A DNA stretch of 64,000 bases from Coprothermobacter proteolyticus DSM 5265 (GTDB taxonomy: Bacteria > Coprothermobacterota > Coprothermobacteria > Coprothermobacterales > Coprothermobacteraceae), in contig NC_011295.1 of assembly GCF_000020945.1 (NCBI RefSeq), positions 1,054,001-1,118,000 on the forward strand, written 5' to 3'. Below the pieces are notes generated by a model that saw only the letters and a program-made list of their open reading frames with translations, was not told the origin of the DNA and made no database searches. The first letter of the stretch is position 1; each line of letters starts with the position of its first letter. The position numbers and the translations under genes are program-made. Positions 41,201 through 50,444 of the stretch are shown here, piece after piece.

Positions 41201-42880
41201 TCAGAAAGAAACCTCCCGGCCCAATAAATTGCCCAGCACATCAGAAAGAGTGAACTTGTCTTCACCCTGTTGAGACAGAAAATCTTGCAGTTCTTCCCTT
41301 TCCTTATCTACGTGAATGGCTTTTACAGACAATGAAATGCGACGTCTCTCTTCATCAATACCAATGACTTTTGCAACAATCTCATCACCCTCAGACACGG
41401 CATCCCGAGGATCGTCAACTCTCCTAATGGATAGCTGAGAGATGTGTATGAAGCCCTCAACGCCATCAGCAATTTCCACAAACACCCCTTGAGGAATTAT
41501 GGTAACAACCTTACCTCGCACAAGCTGTCCTGGCTGTATGTTTTTAACCACTTCTTCCCAAGGGTCTGGCCTTGTGTCACGCATTGACAACGTAATCTTT
41601 CTGTCAACTATGTTGATACCCAGAACCACTACTTCCACCTGATCACCTATGTTTACAACCTCGTTTATGTCCTTAAACCGCTTCCAACTGACATACCTTC
41701 GCGGAACTAAGCCCTCTATTCCAGGTGCTAATTCCACAAAAACGCCAAAGTCCGTTATATTTACTACAGTTCCCTCAGCTTTCGAACCAACTGGGAAGTC
41801 CCTTTCCACGTTTTCCCATGGATCTCCAAGAGCTTCTTTGACACTCAAAATGAGGTCCTGTGCTTCAGGGTCAAACCTCAAGATTTTCGCTTTTACGTGA
41901 TCACCTATTTTATACAGGTCTTCCACCTTTGCCCCACGTTTCCACGATACTTCCTGGGCAGGCACCAGTCCGGTAACACGATCCACCAACAGTAAAAGCC
42001 CTCCTCTGAGGTACCGCAGTACGCGCCCACTAACTACGTCTCCCACATTGTGCTTCTCGGCAAAGAGTTGCCATGGATTGGGTGTTGCAAGCCTGATGCT
42101 GAGCACCATTTCCTTCTTTTCTTCATCCACAGAAAGCACCTTTGCCCTAACCACATCGCCACGTCTGAAAACCTTGGCAATATTCTTGATTGGTCTCCAG
42201 TCAAGTTCGTCTTTGGGTACGAAACCCTCAATTCCGTCGCCCAAATCCACAAAAATGCCTTCATCAGTAATCCGACTGACATGACCACGTACGATGTCAC
42301 TGTCTTTAAGCCTTAACCAAGCTTTCTCTGCTCGTTCTTTTTGCTCCTCTTCAAGCACCTGTCGTTGTGTAAGTATGATCTGATTTCGCTTCCGGTTAAC
42401 ACGAAGTATTTTTACTCGCAATGAGCGTCCCACGTACTTCTTCGTATCGCGTACAAACCTTATTTCCAATTGAGATGCGGGTACGTAACCAAGAATTCCA
42501 GCGCCAAGGTCCACGAATACACCTTTATCATCAGCGCCCACGGCTTTTACCTTTCTAGACTCTCCGCTCTTTTCCCATTCTTCTACATCTTTCCAAAGTT
42601 TTCTGTAGGCAGCTCTCTTCTGAGAAACTGAGATATATCCCTTATCGTCATTTGTTCTGGTAACAACAACCTCCACGCTGGTCGGCACGTTACCTTCCTG
42701 CACCTGACGTGCTAACTCACTAGTACACTCGTCCAGTGGGAGAAAAGCATCATACTTACTAGCAATGTCCAACCACAATCCATCTACGTCAGCGCGCAAA
42801 ACTGTACCTTCTACGAGATCCCCTCTTTCAGCCATTTCTACGTCGAATTCTTGATTGAAATTCTCTTCACGGGGTTCCAC
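41201..42880 (-). CDS. rpsA: S1-domain RNA-binding protein (ribosomal protein S1 type)
   Basis: 559 aa with six S1 repeats, easily counted by their repeated ends: DLVEGTVLRADVDGLWLD, RKVKAVGADDKGVFVDLG, DIVRGHVSRITDEGIFVDLG, DVVSGRVLRYLRGGLLLL, SKAEGTVVNITDFGVFVELA and QLVRGKVVTIIPQGVFVEIA. Each is followed by a [KR]xxxLS[MIV]-type strand. Six repeats match proteobacterial S1 length rather than the four-repeat Firmicute form. It binds mRNA on the 30S subunit. Given the many apparently leaderless genes here, a full-length S1 is noteworthy. GTG start 9 nt after GGAGG. Confidence 0.93.
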   Translation of the reverse strand: MEPREENFNQEFDVEMAERGDLVEGTVLRADVDGLWLDIASKYDAFLPLDECTSELARQVQEGNVPTSVEVVVTRTNDDKGYISVSQKRAAYRKLWKDVEEWEKSGESRKVKAVGADDKGVFVDLGAGILGYVPASQLEIRFVRDTKKYVGRSLRVKILRVNRKRNQIILTQRQVLEEEQKERAEKAWLRLKDSDIVRGHVSRITDEGIFVDLGDGIEGFVPKDELDWRPIKNIAKVFRRGDVVRAKVLSVDEEKKEMVLSIRLATPNPWQLFAEKHNVGDVVSGRVLRYLRGGLLLLVDRVTGLVPAQEVSWKRGAKVEDLYKIGDHVKAKILRFDPEAQDLILSVKEALGDPWENVERDFPVGSKAEGTVVNITDFGVFVELAPGIEGLVPRRYVSWKRFKDINEVVNIGDQVEVVVLGINIVDRKITLSMRDTRPDPWEEVVKNIQPGQLVRGKVVTIIPQGVFVEIADGVEGFIHISQLSIRRVDDPRDAVSEGDEIVAKVIGIDEERRRISLSVKAIHVDKEREELQDFLSQQGEDKFTLSDVLGNLLGREVSF

Positions 42881-42979
42881 CTTTCATTACCTCCTCAAAC
42901 TATGCATAGAATTTTTGTTCTAACTCGAACGAAGTAAAACTTCGAAAAACACACAACATTACATTTTAACATTTAAACC

Positions 42980-43828
42980 TCATTCTCCTATTTCTTTAAA
43001 CTGCACATCCCTAACTACATACCCGTCACCTTCACGTACTGTGTCGAATGTAGCATCTACTATGGCAACGTCACTAGTAAGAGATGATGTCCCACCTATG
43101 CCAACTCTGGTGTAACTTACGTGAACCTTTCCTGCCCCGTCTGCATCATACAAGGCCGGAAGGAGAAAGAGCCCCCTAGTGGCATAACCTCTGGTAAACT
43201 CAAGACCCATACTGGCTAAAAAGTTCGCTAAACCTTCATCAGGCTCGTTCGCTACAGTTTTTTCCACATAGAACATGTTCCTTGACATGAGAGCATCCAT
43301 GAAGGTCCAAACTGCCTCCATGGGATTATCTGCAATGATCTTCACACCACTAACTAAATAATCCGAGCCTTCTTTCGTGGTACTGACGATCCAGTGTATG
43401 TTCCTTGAAACAGTGGTGGTCTCCTCATACGCATTGTATACGTAGTTGACGGTTCCTTTTACCTCCACTACCCCATCATCCACCACACTGTAATTAAGCT
43501 TCCAATTCTCCCACCTAAGCGGATACTCCACAGAGGCAACAGGTATTCCTTCAACATCAGCAGTAATCTGTCTCATACTTTCTAAAGAGTTCAAGAATGA
43601 TCGAAAGTAAGCATTCACCATACCTTCGCTCATTTCCTTTGTACTCACTGACTTCATACCTGAAAGATCATAGTTTGCCCAAGCCTCTACAAATTTTCTA
43701 GCCGCCTTCTGAGGAGTCTTTTGTCCAGAGAAAAACCATGTAGTTAAAACAATTACCAAAACAACTATGACAGCAATGACAATGTAAAGTAAGCCTAAAT
43801 TTCTTTTCCTGCTACTCCGACTTTTCAA
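42980..43828 (-). CDS. Unknown single-pass membrane protein
   Basis: 282 aa, not recognised. A basic N-terminus followed by a TM helix (LLYIVIAVIVVLVIVLTTWFF, about residues 13-33). The outside part may hold two alpha+beta lobes, each starting with a helix typical of NTF2-like folds (KAARKFVEAWANYDLSGMK and NPMEAVWTFMDALMSRNMFYVEK). Start set at TTG 43828: AGGAGG ends 8 nt upstream, while the GTG three codons earlier lies on top of that site. It overlaps the NYN gene, so the two are coupled. Confidence 0.65.
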   Translation of the reverse strand: MKSRSSRKRNLGLLYIVIAVIVVLVIVLTTWFFSGQKTPQKAARKFVEAWANYDLSGMKSVSTKEMSEGMVNAYFRSFLNSLESMRQITADVEGIPVASVEYPLRWENWKLNYSVVDDGVVEVKGTVNYVYNAYEETTTVSRNIHWIVSTTKEGSDYLVSGVKIIADNPMEAVWTFMDALMSRNMFYVEKTVANEPDEGLANFLASMGLEFTRGYATRGLFLLPALYDADGAGKVHVSYTRVGIGGTSSLTSDVAIVDATFDTVREGDGYVVRDVQFKEIGE

Positions 43829-44777
43829 CTTCTGCACCTCCTAGTTTAACTTCCCACCAACCAAGGTCGTTTCCAAGTCTTATCAAAGCTTCCCAGTAAT
43901 CTTTACCTCCTCGTATTCCTTGTTTTTCTATGTTTCTAAGTTCCTCCACTAACTTTGAAAAGCTAGTCTCCGAGCTTATTCTCTCTTTTACACGCTGAAT
44001 ATCTAATTCAGGGACAACGAAGTCATATTCTTTTATACGTGCCGTAGGTACCATTTTCATCTTGCTGGAGTCAACAATTTCAACCAGCCCTCTCTTTTCT
44101 AAGTCCTTGACCAACGCCTTGAAATTGGGATAACCCCAATCATGTTCAGTAAAGTCAGGCATAACCATGGTAAGCAGTTCCTTTAGAATGGACGGAGAAA
44201 GTTCATAGTTCATAAAATCAACAAACTTGATGATGCCACCAATGGTCTTGAAGAATTTCTCAAAGTCCTTTCCAGCCCTGTTCTTGCTTAAACTCTTTAA
44301 TCCACCCGCAAGTTCGTTGAGTGACACAAAAGCGTCGGCCGTATTCTTTAACGCTTCCGACGTTATTTGTTCGTCTCCTATGACTACTACTTCTTTACCC
44401 AGCCCCTGAAGAGCCTTAATAACCGGTATGAAATCACGATCAGCGGACACAAACACAAAGGCATCAATACTGTCCCGCTCATACCCTAACTTTAGAGCAT
44501 CCACTGTTATCTGCATGTCTGCCATGTTCTTTACAACGCTACCACTTCTGTGAGCGTATACAAATACCACTTCATACCCCATATCCACAGCAAAAGGTAT
44601 GAGTGATGCAAAAACACCCCAACCTGTATAAACTCTTGCCACATCGATCTTACCCATACTAACAAAAGTATCTAAGATCTTTTGTAGAAGCTCTTGGGGG
44701 GTCTTATCATATTTCTCCAAACTTTTAGCCAGATTCTCTAGATCCAGGAAAATTGCGAAATGTTTGCAAGGTTGCAC
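43812..44777 (-). CDS. NYN-domain nuclease with C-terminal OST-HTH/LOTUS-like domain
   Basis: 321 aa. NYN (PIN-like) nuclease: acidic residues in AIFLDLENLAKSL, MADMQITVDALKL and VFVSADRDFIPVI; the fold ends near residue 160. After a linker, GGIIKFVDFMNYELSPSILKELLTMVMPDF...YPNFKALVKDLEKRGLVEIV resembles an OST-HTH/LOTUS winged helix that binds RNA (G-quadruplex RNA in studied cases). The NYN+LOTUS pairing is known in bacteria, but the role is little understood; RNA decay is likely. GTG start with AAGGAGG. Confidence 0.88.
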   Translation of the reverse strand: MQPCKHFAIFLDLENLAKSLEKYDKTPQELLQKILDTFVSMGKIDVARVYTGWGVFASLIPFAVDMGYEVVFVYAHRSGSVVKNMADMQITVDALKLGYERDSIDAFVFVSADRDFIPVIKALQGLGKEVVVIGDEQITSEALKNTADAFVSLNELAGGLKSLSKNRAGKDFEKFFKTIGGIIKFVDFMNYELSPSILKELLTMVMPDFTEHDWGYPNFKALVKDLEKRGLVEIVDSSKMKMVPTARIKEYDFVVPELDIQRVKERISSETSFSKLVEELRNIEKQGIRGGKDYWEALIRLGNDLGWWEVKLGGAEVEKSE

Positions 44778-44856
44778 TTTTTACCTCCTTAACTTTGTAT
44801 GACAACTAAGCAGCAATTACTTTATTAATAATAACATCAGCCAATGCCCACAGGGT

Positions 44857-44862
44857 TATAAT
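44857..44862 (+). promoter_or_regulatory. -10 box of the YibE/F-like gene
   Basis: TATAAT predicts a transcript starting at 44869, 3 nt before the ATG at 44872. No Shine-Dalgarno site. Confidence 0.5.
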
Positions 44863-44871
44863 AGCTCACGT

Positions 44872-46020
44872 ATGAGTAGATTAATGCCCTGGATAAAGCG
44901 GATAATTGCCATAGTTTTAATTGTACTTCTTTGGCAAGCGCCATCTTTTAGTATGTCAGGATCCATCACCGGAGATGAGCAACAAGAAGCTTTCTACAGG
45001 GGCTCTGTGGAAGCGGTTGAACAAGTACTTCCACAGGAATCCAGTACAATACAACTTGTTTCGGTAAAAATCTCCGAGGGACCTTTAAAGGGGCAGGTTA
45101 TATATGCGCAGAACATTTACGAAAGCTCCATGTACGGATCATTCTTAGTCTCGCCAGGAGATAAGGTCTTTGTTTACGTAATCATGGACAACGGAAAGGT
45201 AACTGATGCATACATTCAAGACCTAGACAGACTTTCTGGAACCATCTCAACCGTATTGATCTTTTCCTTGATAGTGCTCTTAATTGCTCATCTTAAAGGC
45301 CTGGATGCTTTGCTAGGGTTGTTTTTAACTGGATTGTTTATGTGGAAAATGTCTATTCCAATGATTGCTCACGGCGAAAACCCATTAGCAGTTGGAATCC
45401 TAACAGTCATTGTAGGCACAGTGGCTACTATAACCTTGGTTATGGACAGCTTGGATAAAATCATGCTCTCCAGTGCTGGTACAGTTTTAGGCGTAGTAAG
45501 TGCTTATGTGTTTGGGCTTGTGGCAGCAAAGATGACTTCCATTCACGGTATTACATCCGAGATCTTCTCTTTCTTTCAGTTTTCTGCACTGAAAAATGTT
45601 AACGCTTTAACTCTGTTTTTTAGTGCGATCATGATAGCAGCACTCGGCGCAGTCATGGATGTAGCAGTTTCTATTGTTTCCGCTGCTAGAGAACTTAAAC
45701 TGCAAAATCCTGATATAAAATTCTTGGCACTTTTCTCCAGCTTGACCCGTATAGGACGAGACATGATCGGTACGATGGTCAACACACTCATCTTCGCATA
45801 TGCCGGTTCTGAGTTAGGGCTCCTGGTGTATTTATACAGTTCTGGAGAGAATACCGCTTTTAAGTACATTACAGGAGAGTTTTTTGTGGGAGATGTAGTT
45901 AGAGCACTTTCAGCTTCAGCTGGCCTCATTCTGACGATACCTTTAACAGCTCTCATGGCAAGCCTTTTTTATGCAAAACACAAAGGCGTAGGCCGTGAAA
46001 AGTTTAAACACGTAGATTAG
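44872..46020 (+). CDS. YibE/F-like polytopic membrane protein
   Basis: 382 aa. N-terminal signal-like helix (IIAIVLIVLLWQAPSF), an extracytoplasmic domain (about 25-125, with SPGDKVFVYV), then 7-8 TM helices. The conserved family segment ALGAVMDVAVSIVSAARELK and SRIGRDMIGTMVNTLIFAYAG-like TRIGRDMIGTMVNTLIFAY identify the YibE/F family (PF07907), of unknown function and common in Firmicutes. Monocistronic. It converges on xth; the 107 bp between (46021-46127) has only a weak hairpin. Confidence 0.9.
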   Translation: MSRLMPWIKRIIAIVLIVLLWQAPSFSMSGSITGDEQQEAFYRGSVEAVEQVLPQESSTIQLVSVKISEGPLKGQVIYAQNIYESSMYGSFLVSPGDKVFVYVIMDNGKVTDAYIQDLDRLSGTISTVLIFSLIVLLIAHLKGLDALLGLFLTGLFMWKMSIPMIAHGENPLAVGILTVIVGTVATITLVMDSLDKIMLSSAGTVLGVVSAYVFGLVAAKMTSIHGITSEIFSFFQFSALKNVNALTLFFSAIMIAALGAVMDVAVSIVSAARELKLQNPDIKFLALFSSLTRIGRDMIGTMVNTLIFAYAGSELGLLVYLYSSGENTAFKYITGEFFVGDVVRALSASAGLILTIPLTALMASLFYAKHKGVGREKFKHVD

Positions 46021-46127
46021 CCGTTCTACACGGTGGTACCCGAAAATACACACGAGTATTTCTGAAGAGTCCAATAAGAATTGTTCTGCTTTTTTCTTAG
46101 AGCAAGTACATTGTCGACATTGTTATA

Positions 46128-46880
46128 CTATTTCACAACGCATACGACGGGAGCATGATCTGAAGGCTTCGGGTTACGTCTCTTCCTTATCTCTTCAACC
46201 ACGTAGACATCCTCAATTGAGGGCATAAGTGTTTCACTAGAAAACACATAGTCGATACGCATACCCTGGTTTTTCCACATCCTACCTTGCCTGTAATCCC
46301 ACCACGTAAATTGTACTTTTTCTGGATAAATCGCCCTAAAGACATCAACAAAGCCCACTGACAAAAGAGCTTTTAAGGCTTCCCTTTCTTCAGGAAAAGT
46401 TCCTACTGTATCTTTCAAGAGAATGGGGTCCCATACATCATTATCCTTCAGAGCAATATTAAAATCCCCTACAATTAGAACCTTCGGATATCTGCGTAAA
46501 AGCTCTTCCATACGCTTTGAGAACGCTTTGTACCACTGGATTTTTTGGAAAAACCTGGGGGAGCCACGAAGGTCACCATGGGGTGCGTAAACATTCACTA
46601 TTAAGGTGTCGCCTAAAACTAGACCCAACGTTCGGCTTTCTACCTCTTCAAGAACAACCACAGGGACGCCTTCCTTGCGGGAACAAATAGATACTCCGTT
46701 GTAAGCCTTTTGTCCATTAACATAGCACTGATAATCCTTGAAAAAATCGTACGGGAAGAGGTCGTTTTCGCACTTTATCTCCTGCAAGCACAACACATCA
46801 GGAGCTTCCATCTGCATAAGCTCCGAGATAGAATCTAGACGCGCTCTTATACCATTTACATTAAAAGTGGCAACCTTCAT
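46128..46880 (-). CDS. xth: Exodeoxyribonuclease III
   Basis: AP endonuclease of the EEP fold, 250 aa. KVATFNVNGIRAR (Asn), CLQEIKCENDLFP (catalytic Glu), VNVYAPHGDLRGSPRF, VGDFNIAL (Asp-Asn), and the C-terminal SDHAPV (Asp-His). It repairs abasic sites, working in the same pathway as the glycosylase at 13436. Start taken at ATG 46880, which matches family N-termini; a TTG four codons upstream overlaps the alr stop. Confidence 0.95.
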   Translation of the reverse strand: MKVATFNVNGIRARLDSISELMQMEAPDVLCLQEIKCENDLFPYDFFKDYQCYVNGQKAYNGVSICSRKEGVPVVVLEEVESRTLGLVLGDTLIVNVYAPHGDLRGSPRFFQKIQWYKAFSKRMEELLRRYPKVLIVGDFNIALKDNDVWDPILLKDTVGTFPEEREALKALLSVGFVDVFRAIYPEKVQFTWWDYRQGRMWKNQGMRIDYVFSSETLMPSIEDVYVVEEIRKRRNPKPSDHAPVVCVVK

Positions 46881-46884
46881 ACCT

Positions 46885-47931
46885 TCATACAAGTACTCTG
46901 GGTACTCTTGGATTAATGCTTGTCAAAACCTCATAGGGAATAGTCCCAACAAGCTGCGCCATCTCATCGGCCCAAAAATGCCCTCCTTCCCACTCCCCCA
47001 TGAGAACAATCTCATCACCTACTGTAACATTCTTCGGAGCTTCAAACATTGTAAAATCCATTGTCACTGTCCCTATCTGCTGAAGGTTACCAGCTTTCGA
47101 ACCGGCAATTGCCTTATTGCTTAGTTTTCTGTTATATCCATCGCCGTAGCCCACAGGAACAGTAACAACGTGAGTGGGCTCTGTTGCTCTCCAAGTCCAA
47201 CCGTACGAGAGTCCTTCACCAGGTTCCAAGATATGCTCGTGAATGACACGAGCCTTTAGAGATAGCACAGGTTTTAAACCAGGATAACCATAGCCGTAAA
47301 GCGATATGCCAGGTCTGAAATGAGTGGCATAAGGAAACTTAGCGTTATAAAGTGATGCAGAATTGGACAAATGCACCATCAATCCCTCTGGTGCAATACT
47401 TAAAACCTCTCTAAACCTTTCTTCTTCGGTAGCCAACGCCTGCGAATCGGACAGCCCGTTTGATAGATGCGAACAAATGCCTTCCAACCTATTGCCAACC
47501 ACCTTACATATTTCTCTTATCGTATTTGTCTCATACCACGGTACACCTTCACGGTGCATCCCAACGTCCACAAAAAGATGAAACTTAATAGGCAATTCCA
47601 GTAATCCGTCGCTAAGCCATTTTGAATCTGTTATGCAGAATCTAATACCTCTCTTCTCATATTCAGAGCACATGTTGGACAGAGGTGGATCGTCTAACAC
47701 TAATATCCATTCTGCTCCAAACTCGGACAACATGAGTGCATCTTTTGCATAAACCACTGCAAACTTTGTTATACCATTTTTCAAAAGCTCTGGAACAACA
47801 ACAGCAGCATCATGACCGTAAGCGTCGTCCTTGACCACCGCAATTGGTTCCAAGTCAGGTAGTTTTTGCCTTATGAGCTCCACATTGTTCTTCAAGTTCA
47901 TTCTGGATACTTCAGCCCATTTATTCCACAC
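46885..47931 (-). CDS. alr: Alanine racemase
   Basis: PLP enzyme interconverting L- and D-alanine for peptidoglycan. VVKDDAYGHDAAV holds the PLP lysine (the usual motif is VKANAYGHG). FVDVGMHREGV, HFRPGISLYGYGYPG and VPVGYGDGYNR (catalytic Tyr) follow, with MDFTMFE near the end. The Shine-Dalgarno site AAGGAGG lies inside the longest frame; it serves GTG 47931 (348 aa) instead of the ATG six codons earlier. It lies downstream of the HD-GYP gene. Confidence 0.92.
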   Translation of the reverse strand: MWNKWAEVSRMNLKNNVELIRQKLPDLEPIAVVKDDAYGHDAAVVVPELLKNGITKFAVVYAKDALMLSEFGAEWILVLDDPPLSNMCSEYEKRGIRFCITDSKWLSDGLLELPIKFHLFVDVGMHREGVPWYETNTIREICKVVGNRLEGICSHLSNGLSDSQALATEEERFREVLSIAPEGLMVHLSNSASLYNAKFPYATHFRPGISLYGYGYPGLKPVLSLKARVIHEHILEPGEGLSYGWTWRATEPTHVVTVPVGYGDGYNRKLSNKAIAGSKAGNLQQIGTVTMDFTMFEAPKNVTVGDEIVLMGEWEGGHFWADEMAQLVGTIPYEVLTSINPRVPRVLV

Positions 47932-47963
47932 TTCTAAATCCTCCTTCATTGACCAAACAAGAA

Positions 47964-49967
47964 TTACAAAAAGTAGCGTTTCAAGAAATGCGTAAACTGT
48001 GTAGCTAAATAAGGATCAAACTGTGTACCGCTGCACCTTAGAATCTCTTCGATAGATTCTTGAATATTCTTACCTTTACGGTAAGGTCTATCAGTACTCA
48101 TAGCGTCGAAGGAATCAGCGAGGGACAAGATCCTACCTTCCAATGGAATCTCTTCTCCCATAAGACCTTTGGGATATCCTTTACCGTCCCACCGTTCATG
48201 ATGTGATTCTACCCACTTGGCGTATTTTCTAAGGGTTTCACTACCTTCCAAAATTTCTTCAGAAAACACGGGGTGTTTCTTCATCTCGGCGTATTCCTCA
48301 GGCGTCAAACTCCCCGGTTTCTTCAAAACAAAGTCAGGTATGCCCACCTTCCCAATATCGTGCAGGATACCAGCCCAGTAAATATCTTCGGAGGTGCTTC
48401 CTGTGTAACCAATAAAAGAAGCAAAATCAGAAGCTATCTTTGCTACCCTTTCAGAATGACCAGCCGTGTATGGATCCCTGTATTCCAAAGCCTTCACCAA
48501 AATGAGAATAATCTCCTTTAAGAACCTGTTTGCTGTTCGTTCGTGAACTTTCAAAGCTGTAAACGCACTAGCTAAACTGGTTAAAGATTCAAATAACTCA
48601 ATGGATTGTTCATTGAAATCTACTTCCTCAAAACTATCGACAAAAACTGAACCATACCACTGCTTATTCACAATTAAGGGCGCAGCCAAAGATACTACAA
48701 TGGGCGAAGGTCTAGCACTGCTAAATACTGCAGCAATCTCTGGGGGCATAGCACTGTCTCGAAGTTCTCTAACCACCTCCACTCCCTGAGGTCTGTAGAC
48801 CCATTCAGGTCTAAGGTCCAGAGTGCTTAACAAGGAGCTATAGCCCCTGATTGCTCGGAACCGCACATAACCATCATCATCTCTTACCAATATCGAACCA
48901 GCTTGAGCCTCAGGAACCAGAGACAAAGCCAATTCCAGAAGGTAACTGTAAAAAGACTCGTCCTCAACATCTGGTCGCAGCTGCCCCATAAGTCCTAAAA
49001 GGCTTTTTTCTTTGGCTCTCATATCTTCCAGTTCTTTGTTCGCGTTCAAGATTTCCTCATAAGACGCCAAAAGCTGTTGATTTTCTGCAGCCAGCTGCTC
49101 ATACGCAGCTGCAAGTTCTCTTCTGTTGGATCGAAGCATTTTTAATACCCAATAGAAAACTAAAGCAACAACAATGGCACCAATAGCAGCTCCTATGGCA
49201 ATATTCCGTACCAACGTATTAACGAAAGCTGGGCTGAGCTCGTTTTTTCCAAGCCAGCGTTCTACAAGCTGATCGTATACTCCAGAAACTTGGAGCTGCC
49301 TAATCGCATCGTTCAGCCGAACGCGAAGGATACTGTTTTTTTCGCTAACGCCAATGGCATACTGGGCTAACTGAACCTTTTCCGGCAGAAGTATGGTGTC
49401 ACTAATCTCAAGCTTCTCGGTTAAGTAGCCATAAGACTGCTCTACCATGAAAGCACCGTCAACTTGTCCGCTTTCAAGTGCTTCTAAGACTTCTTCATGA
49501 CTCGCAAGCGACACGACATTTTTAAACCCATTGGAAATCAAGTACGACTCAAGTGCACTCCCTCCAACCACTGCCACCGATTTTTGTTTCAAGTCATCTA
49601 GTTTGAGGTTGGATCCCTTCCTTACAGCCATCACATAATACGGATAGAAGTAAGGATCAGTTGGCACCAAGGAGTTACCTGCACCTTCGTAGAATCCCAT
49701 AACAAGTACAGCATCTGCTCTTCCATCTTTCACTGCTTCAATCGCTTCGCTCTGATACGAGGTAGGTAGAAAATCCACCTTTTCGTTTAGCACCTTTCCA
49801 ATTTCTTTGGCCAGATCCACCGCAAATCCCTTTAGTTCTTTGCCTTCAACATACACAAAAGGTGGATTGTTGGCGTGCACAGAGAAAACAATATCCGCTT
49901 TTGCCTGCAACGGCAAAAGGAGTAGAAAGACTAATAAGACGCAGATTTTTTTAAACGTATGTTGCAC
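47964..49967 (-). CDS. Sensor protein: periplasmic-binding domain, TM, GAF, HD-GYP
   Basis: 667 aa. Signal peptide (ICVLLVFLLLLPLQAKA), a type 3 solute-binding domain (about 25-245, as in amino-acid-binding proteins), a TM helix (IAIGAAIGAIVVALVFYWVL, about 257-277), a coiled coil, a GAF domain (about 335-485) and HD-GYP (about 495-667) with LHDIGKVGIPD and SHHERWDGKGYPKGL. HD-GYP enzymes degrade cyclic di-GMP, so this should couple an extracellular amino acid to c-di-GMP level. GTG start; TAAAAT (49979-49974) puts transcription start exactly on the G, so it is predicted leaderless. Confidence 0.92.
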   Translation of the reverse strand: MQHTFKKICVLLVFLLLLPLQAKADIVFSVHANNPPFVYVEGKELKGFAVDLAKEIGKVLNEKVDFLPTSYQSEAIEAVKDGRADAVLVMGFYEGAGNSLVPTDPYFYPYYVMAVRKGSNLKLDDLKQKSVAVVGGSALESYLISNGFKNVVSLASHEEVLEALESGQVDGAFMVEQSYGYLTEKLEISDTILLPEKVQLAQYAIGVSEKNSILRVRLNDAIRQLQVSGVYDQLVERWLGKNELSPAFVNTLVRNIAIGAAIGAIVVALVFYWVLKMLRSNRRELAAAYEQLAAENQQLLASYEEILNANKELEDMRAKEKSLLGLMGQLRPDVEDESFYSYLLELALSLVPEAQAGSILVRDDDGYVRFRAIRGYSSLLSTLDLRPEWVYRPQGVEVVRELRDSAMPPEIAAVFSSARPSPIVVSLAAPLIVNKQWYGSVFVDSFEEVDFNEQSIELFESLTSLASAFTALKVHERTANRFLKEIILILVKALEYRDPYTAGHSERVAKIASDFASFIGYTGSTSEDIYWAGILHDIGKVGIPDFVLKKPGSLTPEEYAEMKKHPVFSEEILEGSETLRKYAKWVESHHERWDGKGYPKGLMGEEIPLEGRILSLADSFDAMSTDRPYRKGKNIQESIEEILRCSGTQFDPYLATQFTHFLKRYFL

Positions 49968-49973
49968 CTTTAC

Positions 49974-49989
49974 ATTTTACAGCGATAAT
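49974..49989. promoter_or_regulatory. Divergent leaderless promoters (HD-GYP gene / dut)
   Basis: Minus strand TAAAAT (49979-49974) leads directly to GTG 49967. Plus strand GATAAT (49984-49989), with a possible TTGCAC 16 bp upstream, predicts a 2-nt leader before ATG 49998. The two start codons are 30 bp apart. Confidence 0.55.
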
Positions 49990-49997
49990 ATAGAAAT

Positions 49998-50444
49998 ATG
50001 CATGATAAGAATATGAAAGAGCTTGCTTACTTCGGGGAACAATTGGTTAAAGCCACCCGTCAAAGTGCAGGATTTGACGTTCCTTTAGCACAGGAGGAAT
50101 ACATTCCAGCACGCGGCATCGTAGTAGCCTCCACAGGGTTAAGAGTAGCATTGCCAGAGGGCTCTTTTGGACTAGTTGTACCGCGCTCAAGTACTCCCAT
50201 AAGATGGGGCATTACCTTAGCTAACTCCCCTGGAATCATAGACGAGGATTATAGGGGAGAAATAAAACTCATACTCCTCAACCTTAAAGACGAAGACGTG
50301 AAAATACCCAAAGGAACAAAGATTGCACAGCTCATAGTACTGCCTTTTATGAACTTAGAGCCCACACCATTTCAGGGAACACTAGAAGAATTTGAACAGT
50401 CTTCAGAACGAGGGACTAGAGGGCTTGGAAGCTCAGGAGTTTAA
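49998..50444 (+). CDS. dut: dUTP diphosphatase
   Basis: 148 aa trimeric dUTPase. Motif 1 QSAGFDVPL, motif 2 VPRSSTPIRWG, motif 3 NSPGIIDEDYRGEI (Asp-Tyr), motif 4 KGTKIAQLIV, motif 5 RGTRGLGSSG (the usual Phe is Leu). It removes dUTP and supplies dUMP. ATG 49998 is predicted near-leaderless; a second ATG five codons on lacks a ribosome site as well. Its TAA shares bases with the stop of the convergent folate gene. Confidence 0.94.
   Translation: MHDKNMKELAYFGEQLVKATRQSAGFDVPLAQEEYIPARGIVVASTGLRVALPEGSFGLVVPRSSTPIRWGITLANSPGIIDEDYRGEIKLILLNLKDEDVKIPKGTKIAQLIVLPFMNLEPTPFQGTLEEFEQSSERGTRGLGSSGV

Noticed and set aside
46021-46127. Terminator between yibE/F and xth
   Set aside because: The best hairpin has 7 pairs including a G-U and lacks a T-run; too weak to list.
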